In this document: positions 23,691 through 34,844 of the stretch, piece after piece
Layout: every line of letters begins with the position of its first letter
Numbering within the stretch: the stretch's first letter is position 1
Assembly: GCA_002007465.1 (NCBI GenBank)
Contig: LNAC01000162.1
Coordinates: forward strand, 3,021,761-3,085,760
Direction of reading: 5' to 3'
Length of the DNA: 64,000 nucleotides
Source of the DNA: Ailurus styani
Lineage: Eukaryota > Chordata > Mammalia > Carnivora > Ailuridae
Notes under the pieces: model-generated
The model's database searches: none
What the model saw: the letters and a program-made list of their open reading frames with translations, nothing else
Told to the model about the DNA's origin: nothing
Translations under genes and position numbers: made by a program

Positions 23691-23699
23691 ACAAATTTT

Positions 23700-25080
23700 A
23701 TATTAAAAGACTTTACATTTGTCAAAAAGTTGCAGGAACTTTTAGATGTTTGAAGAACATATGCCTTCACCCTATGTGTGTCAATTGTTAGTATTTTACT
23801 CATTTTCTCCCTTTTTCTCTCTTACTCCCACCTGTCCTCTGGCTTTCTCTCAATCTCTCTCAGTCTCTCTCTTTTCTCATATTCTGTAATAAACCATTTT
23901 AGGATTAGTTGCAAATATTGTGACACTTCATCTCTAATTAATTCAGCATGAAACATTAATCATCTTAGAACAGGGACATTCTCTCACATAACCATAATAA
24001 AATTGTCATAGAAAGGACGTTCAATGTTGATACAATACTATTATCTAATATAGTCTATATTAAATTCTGCCCACTATCAATTATCCCAATAATGTGTTCT
24101 ATAGACTTTTAAGATCCAGAATGCAAATAAGGATTGCACATTTTATGTAGTCGTCATATATTCTTCAGCTTCTTTTAAGCTATAGACTTCTTATAGATTT
24201 TTCTTTTTTAAAAAAACAGAATATTAATATTTTTAGGTAGTCTATTCTAGATTGTTTTAGAGCATGTCTCTTAATTTGGGTTTTCTAATTGTTTCTTCAT
24301 TTCGTTTTTCATGATTATGATTAGGTTAAGAAATTTAGGTGAGAGTACTACCTGAGGGATTAATTCCTCATATTGCTTAGTACCTAATAACAATTCGTGT
24401 GATAAGTGATATTAAGTTTAGTCACTTGATTAAAATGGTCTTCACCAGATTTACCCATTGAAAAGGTACTTTTCCTTTTGTGACTAATAAGTACTTTTTG
24501 AAATGATGCACTGACCCTACATGAGTAACCTATTTTTCAAAGATGTCTTACCCAGAGTTTTTACCATCTATTGATGACTTTTTCCTGAGTCTATTAATTT
24601 CTATGGTGGCTGTGAAATGGAAATGTGTTACCTCTATAAATTCTTCTATATTTAATAGTGTAGTTGGCTTTATTTTTTTTGCAAATGAGATACTTATCTC
24701 TATATCCCCCCTAATTTTATTTTTTAAATAACTGTCAGTATAAAACATGGGTTGGTTTTTAATTCAGTATTATAATTTTTTCATTATTGTTTATTTTGAT
24801 GCTTAATATCTTCTAAATTTGGCCAATGAGAGTCCTTTTTAACATCCTTCCTCTGTTAGTTCATTCCCAGTAGTTGAGTACTTTATTATATAATTATAAA
24901 ATTACATTCCTGTATTTTTAGAATTATATATGTATGTGCACATATATATTATGCATGCATATAATTATGAGTTTATTTTGTCTCTAATTCAAATAAAAAT
25001 AACTAGAAAATGGTTTTCTTTCTCCTTCTTCCATTTCCTATCCTGTCTCCCTTTTTTCACAGTGAAGAATTTAATTCCCA
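23700..25080 (-). mobile_element. Old L1 (L1M-type) 3' UTR, antisense
   Basis: The series GTCAATTGTTAGTATTTTAC, AACAGGGACATTCTCTCACA, GATACAATACTATTATCTAATA (shortened) and TTGATGACTTTTTCCTGAG, then TTTATTTTGATGCTTAATA, follows the complement of an old L1M 3' UTR in order over about 1.3 kb. A CT-rich run at 23805-23877 is part of it. Confidence 0.7.
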
Positions 25081-25089
25081 ACAATATTG

Positions 25090-27980
25090 ATATTTAAAAT
25101 CATTTGCCCAATTCTATTATATAAACGAAATAGTTTCAGACTTACTGCACTGATGCCACTAACAACAACACACTCAAGATTTCTTTTCATTCCTAAGAAT
25201 GTATTCTCTCTGTTGGTAGGAATAGTAACTAAATAATTCACTCAGTCTTTAAAAATAAACCCATGTTGTTATATTTTCATTAAAATAAGCCCTGTAATAG
25301 TGTAACTGATCACAAATGTAATTATAATGATACGTTAATGAAGAGAAAGCCAACCAAAATGTAAGCCAATATTATAGTGCTACCTCCCTTATTTTTATTT
25401 TGTGAATGTCATGTTGGAAAATGTCCTACTTGCAAAAAATTGCTTTGGAGTTAAACTCTGATGGCAATTTGAGGTACAAAAGACAAAAATATATACATAA
25501 TTCTCTTTCCAAGTTTATTAAAACATCACCCCAGTATTAAGTCTTGCTTGGAGAGAGAAAAGAATTACTGGTGCTCATTAAAAATAATAATGTTCTTTTC
25601 TGAATGGTTTTCAGAAATGTATATTTTTGGGGACAAAAGCCACCTGTGTTCTCAAAGGTATGGATAAAAAGGGATGAGCCCATTTAACAGGCTTCATTTC
25701 ACATTCTATGTCTTTATTATTTCAAAATGACACCTTTGCAGTTTAGAGGGACCAGTAGGCACTGTTACAACTAAAATTGAATAAAATTCCAAGCTGTGTC
25801 AAAGACATTGTTTGAATTCACTTAAAAGTGTTTTATGTCACTGCTCACCAACTCCCCGTCTCTAGTCTTGATCTGCCTGTGGCAAACTGTTTCTCTCTGG
25901 GACTGAAAAGATTACTCCCACTGATACTCCTCTGACAGTATGAATATTGACTTGCACTTATAAAGGTCAGACAGTTCCACTAGTTAATAGGAGTGAGAAG
26001 AGCAGTTCCAACAAGTCTCTTTGAAAGGAATTTAACCTTCAAATTGCAAAGCGTGCTGCTCTGTGGAGCCAATTTTGGCAACTAACAAAATACATGCTTC
26101 TCTTCTTTCCAAAAATACCAACAGGAGCCTGGAAGTTAACATTACAAAAGGAAAACAAGCATGCGATGTAGCAGACAAACGTCCATGGGAAAATCATCCA
26201 GCATGTGCCTTGTTATTTTTATTTTTTAAGGAGAATTGACTACTGTAGAGTAATTCTCTGGGCCTTTAACTTCCTTCAGTGTATAATAGCCCTTTCGACG
26301 TTTAAGAGCCATGTGCTGTAAGACAATAAGACACCACATATATTTTTCTCAGCATCATTCTGACACAAAATCAAGAAAGAGGTATGATCCCAGTGGAGCA
26401 TGGCATCTCCTTACCTATCCTTTGAAAAGTCCTCTGCCTTCTGTTATTGTCTCATGACTGAGAGTTCGGGAAAGGCTGCCCTCATTTAAGGTCTCTGGGA
26501 ATGTGGCCTATCTGTGAATAGCAGTGTCCTGAGGTACCATGCAAGAAGGATGACCGTGAGAAAACAGAACTGAAAGTGCGAATGAGACTTCACTTTTCAT
26601 CCTGATGGAAAGTAGAACCAATATTTTTAATTTTTAATAAAACACGTTTATATTGTGGCACCAGCAGCAGAAAGATTGTGCTGCATATAAATGAAGATTA
26701 TTCCCTAGTTTGTCTTGAGCAGAGGAAGACAGGAGACAGAATGATGAAGAGGGCCTTTTACAAGTAATAAGTAGGAAGAAGAATAAGGCCTGGGTATCTT
26801 GGAAAGCAAATCTTTCCTGATTCCGGAGCATATTTTAGAAACGGCATTATGGCTTTCACCGCTTTAAGTTTGGCATCAGTGAGATTTTAGATTGTGCTAA
26901 AATCATCCTTAATGTCCTTTCTGCCTCATCAGTGGGGGACCATTCAAGTAACAAAGTGCCAATCAGGGGCTCTTGTTCCTCTTTAGCTTGGAGATATTAC
27001 TGTGGAGGTTGTGAGAGCATGATCTCTCCGCCTGAGATGCCCTTTATTATAACTATAGTTAAAGGTCTGCTGACTTAGCCATTATAAACCCTAATGTTCT
27101 CCACTACAAAATTTGCTCTAAAATAAAGCTTAGCATACTAAGTTGGAGCCCATGGGAGCCCTGATTTTTATAAATTTGAAGGGGAAAAATAGTCATTTGA
27201 GTTAGAAAGAGAGTAACAAAAATAAAAACATCAAAGCTAGGTGAGTTATGTGTGTCACTGATCTGGTATCTCTAAAAATAGCATCGTTAATTAAAATGAA
27301 GTTGGAAAGTAATTAGCTCATAATGTACACTAATCATTTTTGTAAGTTTGGAATATAAAAATGTAATTAAGAAAAAGAAAAATGGGTTATAGACAGGATC
27401 ATTTTCTTGATTGAGAAAATTGTGAATTTTTAACTCAAATCTTTTCTGAAAATATGACACCTGTATTGCTCTTGCAGAATCTTTGCAGTGTTTTAGTCAA
27501 TGAGTCAAATACTTCTCGTGCTTAAGCCTTCTTTAAGAGCTTACTAATTGAGTTGAGCAAGAAATAGAAAATTATAAAAAATAAAAGAACAGTCAAAAGG
27601 CGAGGTGTTACAAAGAAAGTAGCAGGAAATAGATCTCAATATATTTTATTTTTTATTTTGAAAACTATTATTATTAGGATGTATACTTTTACTGTCTTCT
27701 TCTTAAGAAAATGCTTAAAGAAACATGTACTTTTCTAGTAATACAGTCTTTTCAGATTTTTTTAGAAATCAAAACATGTTCATTAAACTTCCTGCAGATA
27801 ATGATTGTAAACTTAGACAAAATTAAACAAAATAAAACAAAAAAAAATCTACTCTAAGGCTCTAGAGAATAAACAATGGTTGGCAGATTCTGGAGATAAG
27901 TTGATACTTGGAAGAAGGGATCTCCACAGAACGAATTTGCAATTTCTACAAAAATTTACAAAGGGATAAACAAGGCAATT
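25090..27980. other. Repeat-poor island
   Basis: About 2.9 kb with no recognised transposon. No reading frame above about 65 codons and no splice-bounded candidate exon with coding character. The lack of insertions in a window otherwise full of them makes this the best candidate for conserved non-coding DNA, but that is inference. Confidence 0.4.
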
Positions 27981-27994
27981 TCCTAGGGAGTTAA

Positions 27995-28365
27995 TGTCTC
28001 CTTTTAGGTAATGTGGTCAGGAAAAGCTATTCTGAGGATTCATACTGAAGCTAAGAAGTAGTGGATATGAATTAGCCAACTAATATTTCTGAGGAAGAAT
28101 ATTAGAGTCAAGAGGAAGAATAATTGCTGTGGTAGACTAAGGCAAGTCTTGGCATGATCCAGAAGCAGGGTAGAGACCCATGGTGCTGACAACTGGTGAT
28201 TAAGAGGCAGAGTGGTGAGAAATGAAGTTGGAGAAGACAGAAGCCAGTTCATACAACAAAAAGAAATGTACCTAAGGCCTACTTTATGCCAAGAATTGCA
28301 TACAGAAATGTAAGTAAGGTATGGTTCTTGCCCTAAGGGATCTCCCAGTCCAGTGGTGAAATGAG
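27995..28365 (-). mobile_element. Two L2 fragments, antisense
   Basis: GTGGTCAGGAAAAGCTATTCTGAGG (about 28013) and later phrases match the complement of an internal L2 stretch. A separate L2 3' end follows at about 28245-28365 (GGCCTACTTTATGCCAAGAATTGC, shortened; then AAGGGATCTCCCAGTCCAGT). The order means they are two different copies. Confidence 0.5.
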
Positions 28366-28495
28366 GTTTTTTGGATTTGCAGTCAAAGCAGCTTATTGTA
28401 GGTGGATCCTGATCTTGTCTCTATTCAGTCATTTTTCCAGCTTGGAGGCAGGCAGAGAAGGTCCTTAAAAATATATGTTTAAAAAAATGTGTTTT

Positions 28496-28690
28496 GGGGG
28501 GATCGTCTGGGTGGCTCAGTCAGTTAAGCATCTGCCTTCGGCTCAGGTCATGATCTCAGGATCCTGGTCATGATCTCAGAGTCCTGGGATTGAGTCCTGC
28601 TTCTGGCTCTCTGCTCAGCAGGGAGTCTGTTTTTCCCTCTCCCTCTGTGTTCTCTGTCTCTCAAATAAATAAATGAAAAATCTTTTTTTT
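28496..28690 (+). mobile_element. SINEC: SINEC with internal 20-bp duplication
   Basis: Head GGGTGGCTCAGTCAGTTAAG, older subtype. Inside, GGTCATGATCTCAGGATCCT (28546-28565) is followed at once by GGTCATGATCTCAGAGTCCT (28566-28585), so the region around the polymerase III B box is doubled. Flanks AATGTGTTTT and AATGTAGTTTT may be the target duplication. Confidence 0.93.
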
Positions 28691-28711
28691 TTAATGTAGT
28701 TTTTTTTTTTT

Positions 28712-28775
28712 GGATGGGTGAATGGACGGATGGATAGATGGATGGATGGCCAGATGGATGACTAGTTGGACAGAT
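28712..28775. repeat. (GGAT)n-type imperfect microsatellite
   Basis: Interrupted GGAT/AGAT units after the SINE tail and a poly-T run. Confidence 0.85.
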
Positions 28776-28889
28776 GACATCCTGAGAAAGTCCAGCTGGC
28801 TGCTGAAACAACAATTCAGAAGTGATCATTTCTTAGTACTGTCACCATATACAGATTCTCAAATTGACCTAGAAGTTCATAAAATTTTA

Positions 28890-29001
28890 TAAATTATATA
28901 TATATACTGTTTTCAGTATATAACATATTTTATATACGTTCTCGTATATATTTCATATATGATTTCATATATAACAGTATGTGTGTGTGTGTGTATGTAT
29001 A

Positions 29002-29043
<42 letters not shown>

Positions 29044-29056
29044 TATATACTGTTTT
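28890..29056. repeat. Compound (TA)n/(TG)n tract with flanking direct repeat
   Basis: AT-rich alternating sequence with a (GT)n core at 28978-28995 and long (TA)n at 29013-29036. The phrase TATATATATACTGTTTTCA occurs at both edges (about 28897 and 29040), so the tract may have grown by slippage or unequal exchange between these copies. Confidence 0.85.
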
Positions 29057-29215
29057 CAATAGTCTCAGCAGCAATAATCAAGAGTAGGAGTGGTATAAGG
29101 CACCCAGGAAGTTGAAATTTGGTGGTCACAGAAAAAATTAGGTGAAAGGAATTTCTCAGTTGCTAGAAACCAGTCATCTCTTCTGAATTCTGATTCATGC
29201 CCACACCTCTCATTC

Positions 29216-29241
29216 ACACACACACACGCACGCACACACAC
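29216..29241. repeat. (CA)n microsatellite
   Basis: CACACACACACACGCACGCACACACAC with two CG interruptions (shortened motif: CA dinucleotide). Confidence 0.9.
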
Positions 29242-29307
29242 TTACTTAGTTTATTGTATTGTAATCCTGTTCTTTTTGTTTACTTTATATAATACATGCT
29301 CAGGTTT

Positions 29308-29485
29308 GGGAACCTGGGTGGCTCAGTGGTTTAAAGCCTCTGCCTTTGGCTCAGGTCATGATCTCAGGGTCCTGGGATCGAGGCCCGCATCGGGCTCTCT
29401 GCTCAGCAGGGAGCCTGCTTCCTCCTCTCTCTCTGCCTACTTGTAATCTCTCTCTGTCAAATAAATAAATAAAAATCTTTAAAAA
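29308..29485 (+). mobile_element. SINEC: SINEC, young subtype
   Basis: AACCTGGGTGGCTCAGTGG head, GAGGCCCGCATCGGGCTCTC middle and AAATAAATAAATAAAAATC tail. Target duplication AATACATGCTCAGGTTT (29291-29307) and AATACATGCTCAAGTTT (29486-29502) has one mismatch. Confidence 0.95.
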
Positions 29486-29519
29486 AATACATGCTCAAGT
29501 TTTTTCACATCTTAAAAAT

Positions 29520-30284
29520 GTGTTCTTCCTTTAACCCTGCATTTCCAACTACCTCCTGCACTATTTTTGTGCTTTCTTTCCTAATCAAGCCTCTAGAAAT
29601 AATAAATGATACTCATCACACTCACTTCTCCACTTTCCATTTATTCTCCAATGAATAAAATATGGATTCTGCTTTTTTTTCTGAAATGTTTTCTTAAGGG
29701 TTCCATTGACACACTTATTACTAAACCAACTACACATTTTTATCCCAATATACTTGTCTTTGTGTAGCTTTTGCCTCTGTTAACTACAGCATCTTTCTTA
29801 AAATTAGTTTATTATTTTCTGTCATGCAAATTCCTCCTGATTCTCTTCCTATTCTTTCTCTGAGGTATTTCTTAGATCACATTTCTTTTTTTTTTTTTTT
29901 TAAAGATTTTATTTATTCATTTGACACAGAGAGAAAGATTACAAGTAGGCAGAGAGGCAGGCAGAGAGAGAGGAGAGAGGAGGAAGCAGGCTCCCCGCTG
30001 AGCAGAGAGCCCGATGTGGGCCTTGATTCCAGGACCCTCGGATCATGACCTGAGCCGAAGGCAGTGGCTTAACCCACTGAGCCACCCAGGCGCCCTTAGA
30101 TCACATTTCTATTGGTATTTCTGTAGGCACCTAATCAAACCATCTATTTCTTGTCATTATGTAATTTTTTTGGACAATATTTTAAAATTACACAGTGTTA
30201 ACTATGACATATCCTCCGAGACTCACTCATGTATATCTAGCACCTACAATAGTTCTTGACACTAAGGAGGCATTTAATTAATAT
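29520..30284 (+). mobile_element. Diverged L2, sense, split by SINEC
   Basis: Pyrimidine-rich sequence with TTCTCCACTTTCCATTTATTC and TTTGCCTCTGTTAACTACAGC follows the L2 ORF2 order weakly. A 3'-end-like phrase CTAGCACCTACAATAGTTC is at about 30237-30256. The SINE at 29887-30095 divides it. Divergence makes the assignment tentative. Confidence 0.4.
29887..30095 (-). mobile_element. SINEC: SINEC, young subtype, perfect target duplication
   Basis: Antisense with a poly-T run at 29886-29901, GACACAGAGAGAAAGATTACAAG and head complement GAGCCACCCAGGCGCCC. Perfect 15-bp target duplication TTAGATCACATTTCT at 29872-29886 and 30096-30110. Confidence 0.97.
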
Positions 30285-30769
30285 ACTTTAAAAAAATAGA
30301 TGGATGTATGAATGGACCTATATGAGAAGTCACAATCTAGAAATCTTTGGGATAAATGTGAACCACATGTATTTTGGGGGATGATGTAATTAAGAATATA
30401 CTGCATACCAGTATTTAGAATTTTTTAAACCTAGATTTTAAATTCTCTTGGAAAAAAGAAAAGGGAGATCTGGCAACATCAATCTACATTCTAGCATGGC
30501 AACAGTCAGTTGCAGCTGAGTCATACCTGTGCCCTGTATGTGTTGTCCAATTTATCACACTCAGGCCAAGTCCATCTCCCTCATTTAGATTACCTGCCTG
30601 GTCGCAGTAAGTGTTCTATTAAATAGCTTTAAAAAAAAAGCCAAAAACCACCTTGTAGATACATAAATCCTATATGATCCAGACTACATTAGTTATTTTT
30701 CCTCCAATTTTCTCATCACTTTCCTCCCTAATTAAATACCAAATTTTATCGAAGAAAAATATTGTTCAT

Positions 30770-31075
30770 GTTACTTAAGCCAGAAAACAGGGACCTTTGA
30801 TTTTGCTCCAATTTACTTATTCTAACATCTTATTGACCCTACAACATGTCAATATACATCATAAATCTCTTTAATTCATCTCCTCTTCTCTTTATTTTAG
30901 GCCCACATTCCCTTTCCCCTACAAATGTTGTAAGCTCCTAACTGCTCTTCTGTATTCATCCATCTAAAAACTTCCTATACATCTTTCAGGTCTCAGTTCT
31001 AGTGCTATGTTCTTTGAGAAGCTTATCAGACTTAGAAGGAACTGTATCTATTTCTCCCTGTGTCTAGTAAATTAT
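30770..31075 (+). mobile_element. L2 fragment, sense
   Basis: AAGCCAGAAAACAGGGACC through GTAAGCTCCTAACTGCTCTTC to TTTCAGGTCTCAGTTCTAG follows the L2 3' coding order. Strongly diverged. Confidence 0.4.
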
Positions 31076-31104
31076 TATTAATGCAGTATTTTATTAAAAA
31101 ATGA

Positions 31105-31320
31105 CAATTATAGCCAAAATACATTAAGCACTTTATAAAGAACAGCACTATCTTAATGACTTAGTATGTATGTTATTTGTGCAATATTATGAGGTAGATA
31201 AGATAATTATCAATATATAGAGATGAAGAAGCAGAGATACTGACAGATTTATTAATTTGCCTAACCTAGCGTTGAGGCTTGAATTCTGCTATTCTGATTC
31301 CAAAGCATATAGTCCCTTCT
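31105..31320 (-). mobile_element. MIR: MIR SINE, antisense
   Basis: AATATTATGAGGTAGATAAG, then AGATGAAGAAGCAGAGATAC and GAGGCTTGAATTCTGCTATTC are the complement of the MIR core region in order. MIR is a tRNA-derived SINE inactive since before the placental radiation. Confidence 0.6.
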
Positions 31321-31582
31321 AAATCTGTGATTGTTCAACTATTCAACAAATAGCAGCAATTTATTTTCAGGTTTTGACGATAGCTTTTGTAATCTGTGTG
31401 ATTAACATAGTGATCGATATCCAAAAGAAAGTCAAAGAAGTTGGATGCCTATGATGAAGCATTTGCATTTAGTCTCAATGCTATAGGTCGTTGGCTTTTA
31501 ATATGTTGTTTAATGTGTTGAGTGACTCTTGTCTGGGCAGCCCAGGTTCTAAGAGCCTCGGTGGCTAAACCACAGTTTGTGA

Positions 31583-31585
31583 TTT

Positions 31586-31658
<73 letters not shown>

Positions 31659-31711
31659 TCTTTCTTTCTTCCTTCCTTCCTTCCTTCCTTCCTTCCTTCT
31701 CTTTCTTTCTT
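31583..31711. repeat. (TTTC)n / (TTCC)n microsatellite
   Basis: About 129 bp: TTTC units to about 31656, a short interruption, then TTCC units and again TTTC. Reading frames of poly-(Phe/Leu/Ser) or poly-(Lys/Glu/Arg) across it are artefacts. It is probably length-variable. Confidence 0.97.
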
Positions 31712-32209
31712 GTTTTGGCTTTTTGTTGGTATAATAACCAAGTCATATAGAGTGAAAGGGATCTATTTCTTGAGCCTCATCAGTAACTAGAAAATTTACG
31801 TTTGATTAGACCTATTTACTGACCATGAGATCCAAGTACAATAGACAAATACATGTAGTCAGGAAAAGGCCAACAAGTTAGGAGAGACTAAAGTTTAGAT
31901 AAGGACAAAAGCAGAATAAAGACATTGCAAATTCAATTTTTTGTGGTTCAACAGTTCCAAATGTTGATATGCTGCCACTCTGAATCTGCTTCTAAAAAAA
32001 ACTAAATTGAAGAGGAATGAAGGTTATAGGGTTAAATACTTTGTGAAAATATAAGGTCAAGGTAATAGCTATAGGTGTAAATGTTGAAGATACAGCACTT
32101 GTTGCCTCTACAACATACTTGACATTAACATGCTGTACTCTTAAGCCACCTGCTCTTTAATATGTAAACTTTTAAGTAAGCTAGTCTTTTTTTTTATTGT
32201 TATCAGTAA

Positions 32210-32295
32210 TAAAATTGTAACTACCTAAGGGCAGGTTCTAATTATTATACCTCTTGTATCTAGTGTGGTGCTTAGCCCAATACACCCACTGGATC
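32210..32295 (+). mobile_element. L2 3' end fragment, sense
   Basis: ACCTAAGGGCAGGTTCTAAT and GTATCTAGTGTGGTGCTTAG match the terminal L2 phrases for 'clearly stated' 3' end order (GGGCAGG..., then CTAG.G..GTGCTTAG). Confidence 0.5.
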
Positions 32296-32299
32296 CTAG

Positions 32300-33060
32300 A
32301 ATATCAGGGTGAACTATATACATCAATCAATTACGAAGGAAGCATTTTCAGTGCAGGAAGATTCAATATATTCGGGTCTTAACCTGATAATATATAATTT
32401 AGGATTTGTTTGTCTCTGAGATTTTTTTCTCCTTTTTGATGTTCTAACTTTGAAGCAGGAATTTAATGATCCCAAATAACTCTAGTTGAATAATTGTATT
32501 TGAAATAAATTTGATTTGAGAAAAGCATTGGTTAAGCCCTGTTTTTTTTCCTGCAGAAATATGTATTTAGACTGTCAGAGCAAACTAATAATTTTCCTTC
32601 AAATTTGTATTAACTTCTCACACAAGAACAAGAGAGTAATCTTTGTTTACAGAACTACTTTTGTTTTGGTGGGATGATTCATATCAAACTGCAGATTCTG
32701 TCAGATGTGTCATTATAATGGAGGACTTCATCATTCTTCTTCTTAAATTATAACATTATGATATGTGGTGATGTTTTAAGTATTTTAATGACAATATAAC
32801 TTTGTGAAACATTATTGCCATTAAGAGAATAAATCCATGCATTAGGGAAGTTCATGACACATTTTGAAAATATAGATGTTATGACTCATGTATACTCTAG
32901 CTTAACCTCTGGTTTAGAGTTGCACAATTAAATTCTAAAAATAGTGTATTCATCTTCTATATAATGCTGATCCCACAGACAAAAGTTAGAAGGGTAGTAT
33001 TTAGTAGGAAGGCAACTCATTTAGATGATGATTAGTAGGAAAGGCAACTCACATAGAAGT
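32300..33060. other. Unassigned AT-rich DNA
   Basis: No gene and no recognised repeat. A short near-duplication, TTTAGTAGGAAGGCAACTCA (about 33000) and TTAGTAGGAAAGGCAACTCA (about 33032), is visible near the right end. Confidence 0.35.
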
Positions 33061-33069
33061 TAATTTTTA

Positions 33070-33215
33070 AAGGGAATTTTGTATTATTTTATAAATGAGG
33101 AAACAGAGACTCAGGACATGTATCCCGAATCATAACATTCACTGGTGCTAGGAAATGGGTTAAGAACTAACCTGAAATTCTCTGCTCCCATCTATGATTG
33201 TTAACTACCACTGGA
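33070..33215 (-). mobile_element. MIR: MIR fragment, antisense
   Basis: ATTTTATAAATGAGGAAACAG then AGACTCAGGACATGTATCC match the complement of the MIR core (the ATGAGGAAAC.GAG.CTCAG landmark). Confidence 0.55.
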
Positions 33216-33529
33216 CTAACTCTCTAACAAAAAAACAACCATAAGGGGTCGGGGGAGGCATTATTATCCAATTGTTTTTTAGGCATTGGATTGTAGGCAG
33301 CAGAGCACTGTGTCCTCAGAGGTGGACCCTACAACAGCTCAGCCTTTCTTTCTGGAAGAGGAGGGTATGGTACTGAAGCACAGAAATCCATGTGGGAAGG
33401 TCTCCTGGGAATCCTGGGCTATGAACACACAGGGTGAGACTACAGACAGGTCACCAGAAAGCAGAAGCTACAGAGTTGGGAACAGAACAGAGATACTGAA
33501 GTAGGGAAGTTGAAGTTCCATTTTCGAAA

Positions 33530-34135
33530 GGTTCCACATCTGCTATTCTCTGCTAGGCCCCATTTACTCATGTTCTATAGTTTGCCTCTGAATACGCCAA
33601 AGAAGCTATGTTCCCACTTCATGGGGGAAGCAAGAAAGCTGGTTCTCTGAGTTCTGAGTTTTGTCCTAGGCCCCAAACACCTGATAACACCTAAGAAGAG
33701 CTGGATCCCAAACATGTTCCAGGATATTAGCTTCAAACCTTTGCTGACGCTGGCATCAATATCCCTATCTTCAGTAATTTATGGAATAACTCTTATTATT
33801 CACCTGACACTCACCTCTGATAGGATCCTACAGTGGATTCCTGAAGAAACCTGTACCCTAGACCCTTTTCCAATATAAAACTCCTAGCCCAAGCAACAAC
33901 GAGATTCACTCTCCTCTTCTTCCTGAGTCTCCCAGACACTCCATCTGTTCTTCTCTGTCACTTACACTATTCAGTAAACCATTTCTACTTTTTCTGGCTT
34001 GCATTTGACATCTATCCTGCATGACGCCAAGGACACTCTTGGCTGGCCATGTGTGACCCTCCCCTGGATCCCTGGACCCAGCCTGCCTGCATCAATATCC
34101 AAGATCAAGCCTTGCTGGGAGATATTGGAATTCTG
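33530..34135 (+). mobile_element. Probable ERV1-type LTR
   Basis: A gammaretrovirus-like LTR layout: a TATA-like CCAATATAAAACTCC at about 33870-33884, a pyrimidine-rich R region with GAGTCTCCCAGACACTCC, an AGTAAA polyadenylation-like signal at about 33973, and a U5-like tail with CATGACGCCAAGGACACTC. The left boundary is not defined and no internal genes follow. The 72-codon frame just upstream (33286-33504) has no recognised domain. Confidence 0.45.
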
Positions 34136-34290
34136 ACCCACATAAGAGTAAAGAGACTTCAGTGATACTTTGCTGCTGTTGGGTATAGCCATAGGCTTAT
34201 TTATTTTTGTTATCTTTTTACTTTACATAATTATAGATTCATTTCCAGTTATATATAAATATAAAGAGACTCTGGAAACTCTTCACTAGT

Positions 34291-34360
34291 TTATAACTAT
34301 AGTAACAATAACTATAACTATAGTAACAATATAGTTTTTGTTATAACTATAGTAACAATA
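34291..34360. repeat. Local tandem copies of ATAACTATAGTAACAAT
   Basis: Three copies of TATAACTATAGTAACAATA occur at 34292-34310, about 34314-34332 and 34342-34360, separated by short spacers. The unit is itself partly palindromic. Confidence 0.8.
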
Positions 34361-34844
34361 TCACAAGCAAGGAATTGACATGGATACAACCACACAACTT
34401 ATTCAGAGTTCACTACTTTGTATGCATTCTGTGTATGTGTGTATGTGTCTGTATTTTAGTTCTGTGCAATTTTATCACATGTACCAATATATTTAACCAT
34501 TCACTTACTAAAGAACCGTTACTACTGGGCATGCATACACTAGGGGTAGGGGCTCAGAGTGCCAACTAGCCCTGCTTCTGGCTGCCGTGTTTAGTCCTAT
34601 TGCTGCTAGGTGAGGGTGGAAGCTCAGTTCACTGTTGGAACCCATTGCCATTATCTTGATGGGTAAATTGGGACACTACCTACTTCCTCAGAGAGCAGGG
34701 TAGATTAGTTCCTGGCCCAGCTCTGCAAACATTACATGGGGAGAAAAATAGGAGCACTGCCTACTTCTTCTGGTTTAAGGATGGAAAATAAGCTCCCCAC
34801 TTGCACACCAAAACTATGTGGGGTATGGAGGTATAAGCTAAGAA

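Noticed and set aside
31522..31746. Poly-Phe/Ser/Leu and poly-Lys/Glu/Arg frames
   Set aside because: Both are translations of the TTTC/TTCC microsatellite.
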